A model generated the notes under the pieces. The model worked only from the letters and a program-made list of their open reading frames with translations, was not told the DNA's origin and did no database searches. Positions 6,494 through 7,194 of a stretch of DNA of 7,194 bases are shown piece after piece. The stretch lies in contig DATLTB010000053.1 in NCBI GenBank assembly GCA_035533815.1, positions 1 through 7,194 on the forward strand, written 5' to 3'. The stretch comes from JANWKA01 sp035533815 (GTDB lineage: Bacteria; Bacteroidota; Bacteroidia; Chitinophagales; Chitinophagaceae). The position numbers and the translations under genes were made by a program. The number at the start of each line of letters is the position of its first letter. The stretch's first letter is position 1.

Positions 6494-6526
6494 CCCAATC
6501 CCCCATGAAAATTAGAACGGATTGGG
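6494..6526. repeat. Inverted repeat 1 of the IS left end
   Basis: CCCAATCC (6494-6501) and GGATTGGG (6519-6526) are exact reverse complements with a 17-base AT-rich loop. This is the longest GC-containing stem upstream of tnpB and a candidate for the end structure recognised by a TnpA in trans. Confidence 0.55.
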
Positions 6527-6528
6527 GC

Positions 6529-6540
6529 GCAATAAATTGC
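6529..6540. repeat. Inverted repeat 2 of the IS left end
   Basis: GCAAT (6529-6533) and ATTGC (6536-6540) are exact reverse complements around AA, starting two bases after the first stem. As RNA or single-stranded DNA the loop is too short for full pairing, so it may be a dyad protein site. Confidence 0.4.
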
Positions 6541-6562
6541 ATGAGCAAAGGCCTCACGCACT

Positions 6563-6596
6563 ATATATAAAGTATTTAAATGTGGTAATTATATAT
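6563..6596. repeat. AT-only inverted repeat upstream of tnpB
   Basis: ATATATAA (6563-6570) and TTATATAT (6589-6596) are exact reverse complements with an 18-base loop, 29 bases before the tnpB start. Pure AT composition makes chance likely, but its position next to the other stems fits the element's left end or a tnpB promoter area. Confidence 0.35.
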
Positions 6597-6625
6597 CTAT
6601 TGGGACAAATCCAGTAATTTTGTCA

Positions 6626-7194
6626 ATGCTTAAAGCCTACAAATACAGGATTTATCCAACGGAAGAACAAAAGTTCCTGATGAATAAGACTTTTGGCTGC
6701 ACCCGGTATGTGTATAATACCTGTCTGTATCTGCGAAAATGGCTTCGGGAACCCGATTGCCAGGCACTAAATGCCACCATATTGAATATGGATAAAGCCT
6801 ATCCCCATTTCTTTAATCATGCCGTTAATCATAGTTATGGCTTTCCTAAATATAAAAAACGCGGTGGTCACCAGTCCTTTCAATGCCCCGGTAATACCTG
6901 GGAAGTCAATTGGGAGCAATCCACCCTCACTATTCCCAAAATAGCGGATATCCCCATCGTGCTATCCCGCCCGTTTGAAGGCAAAATAAAAACAGTCACC
7001 ATCAGTATGACCCCTACCGGTAAGTACTTCGCTTCCATCCTGGTAGACAATGAACGGAAATTGCCTGGTAAACCCCGGGTGGATGAAAATCTGACTTTAG
7101 GCATTGATCTGGGCCTTAAAGACTTCGCTATTACCTCATCCGGCCTTAAAATACCTGCTCCCCGGTTGCTGAGACAGAAAATAGACCGGTTGAA
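6626..7194 (+). CDS. tnpB: IS200/IS605-family RNA-guided nuclease TnpB (partial, 3' end outside window; shortened N-terminal region)
   Basis: The frame from the ATG at 6626 stays open for 189 codons to the window edge. TnpB is an omega-RNA-guided DNA nuclease related to Cas12. The N-terminus MLKAYKYRIYPTEEQ (1-15) and GCTRYVYN (24-31) are typical of the family, as are QALNATILNMDKAYPHFF (46-63), GFPKYKKRGGHQSF (72-85), and GIDLGLKDFAI (159-169). Asp161 is the first RuvC aspartate. The glutamate, zinc finger and last aspartate of the nuclease would lie outside the window. Between RYVYNTCLYLRK (27-38) and WLREPD (39-44) about 30 residues are missing compared with family members such as the ISDra2 protein as I remember it, with frame kept. 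The usual full length is about 370-400 residues. The missing part belongs to the helical recognition region, so activity is uncertain. Identification as TnpB is secure. Confidence 0.9.
   Translation, partial: MLKAYKYRIYPTEEQKFLMNKTFGCTRYVYNTCLYLRKWLREPDCQALNATILNMDKAYPHFFNHAVNHSYGFPKYKKRGGHQSFQCPGNTWEVNWEQSTLTIPKIADIPIVLSRPFEGKIKTVTISMTPTGKYFASILVDNERKLPGKPRVDENLTLGIDLGLKDFAITSSGLKIPAPRLLRQKIDRL

Larger units (their letters stand above)
6494..7194 (+). mobile_element. IS200/IS605-group element carrying tnpB only in view (partial, right end outside window)
   Basis: The tnpB gene starting at 6626 is preceded by about 130 non-coding bases dense in inverted repeats (6494-6526, 6529-6540, 6563-6596). 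Elements of this group have hairpins rather than terminal inverted repeats at their ends, so this stretch is the likely left end. The exact left border cannot be fixed: it depends on a short target sequence that I cannot identify without another copy or an empty site, and it could lie as far left as about 6436. No tnpA (Y1 transposase) lies to the left of tnpB in the window, so the element is probably of the tnpB-only type, moved in trans if at all. The right end and the omega-RNA region, which lie at the 3' end of tnpB, are outside the window. Confidence 0.7.

Noticed and set aside
6615..6622. TAATTTTG, a full match to the -7 consensus just before tnpB
   Set aside because: Transcription would start at about the tnpB start codon and there is no TTTG at the right distance upstream, so chance is more likely.
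1..7194. CRISPR arrays, tRNA or rRNA genes
   Set aside because: No regularly spaced direct repeats and no cloverleaf or rRNA-like stretch were noticed on reading both strands by eye.

Overview
The window looks like a chromosomal segment of a member of the Bacteroidota, possibly a Chitinophagaceae or Sphingobacteriia-like lineage (the phylum is inferred with good confidence, the lower rank is a guess). The support is: two start-proximal elements that fit the phylum's -33/-7 promoter (TTTG-N19-TAnnTTTG), the near absence of strong Shine-Dalgarno sites, the sequence of S15 and PNPase, and a partial gene of the DUF7033 polysaccharide deacetylase type that is typical of this phylum.

Layout. Positions 1-1299 hold two minus-strand genes, 13 bases apart and probably co-transcribed: a Gfo/Idh/MocA sugar oxidoreductase (289-1299), followed downstream by the N-terminal 91 codons of a polysaccharide deacetylase-family protein that leaves the window at base 1. 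They look like the upstream end of a surface-carbohydrate gene group. Divergent from them is the rpsO-pnp pair (1485-1757 and 1839-4019, plus strand), encoding ribosomal protein S15 and polynucleotide phosphorylase. It has a good promoter at 1414-1445 and a small perfect hairpin between the genes, the same arrangement as in many bacteria. After about 180 bases with no convincing gene comes plsY (4270-4917, plus strand), the membrane acyltransferase that starts phospholipid synthesis, with its own promoter-like sequence. Convergent to plsY is a 440-codon gene (4960-6282, minus strand) for an exported, mostly helical protein of unknown function.

The right end (about 6494-7194) is the left part of an IS200/IS605-group element. 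Several inverted repeats precede a tnpB gene (6626 to beyond the window end) that is open to the last base. No tnpA is seen. The TnpB reading frame lacks about 30 residues in the recognition region compared with family members, but keeps frame and the first RuvC aspartate.

Most of the window is housekeeping DNA. The items most worth a second look are the shortened TnpB, the unclassified exported helical protein with its central hydrophobic segment and a 20-base inverted repeat in its signal region, and an S15 that departs from otherwise conserved positions. I see no evidence for a large undescribed multi-gene system here.
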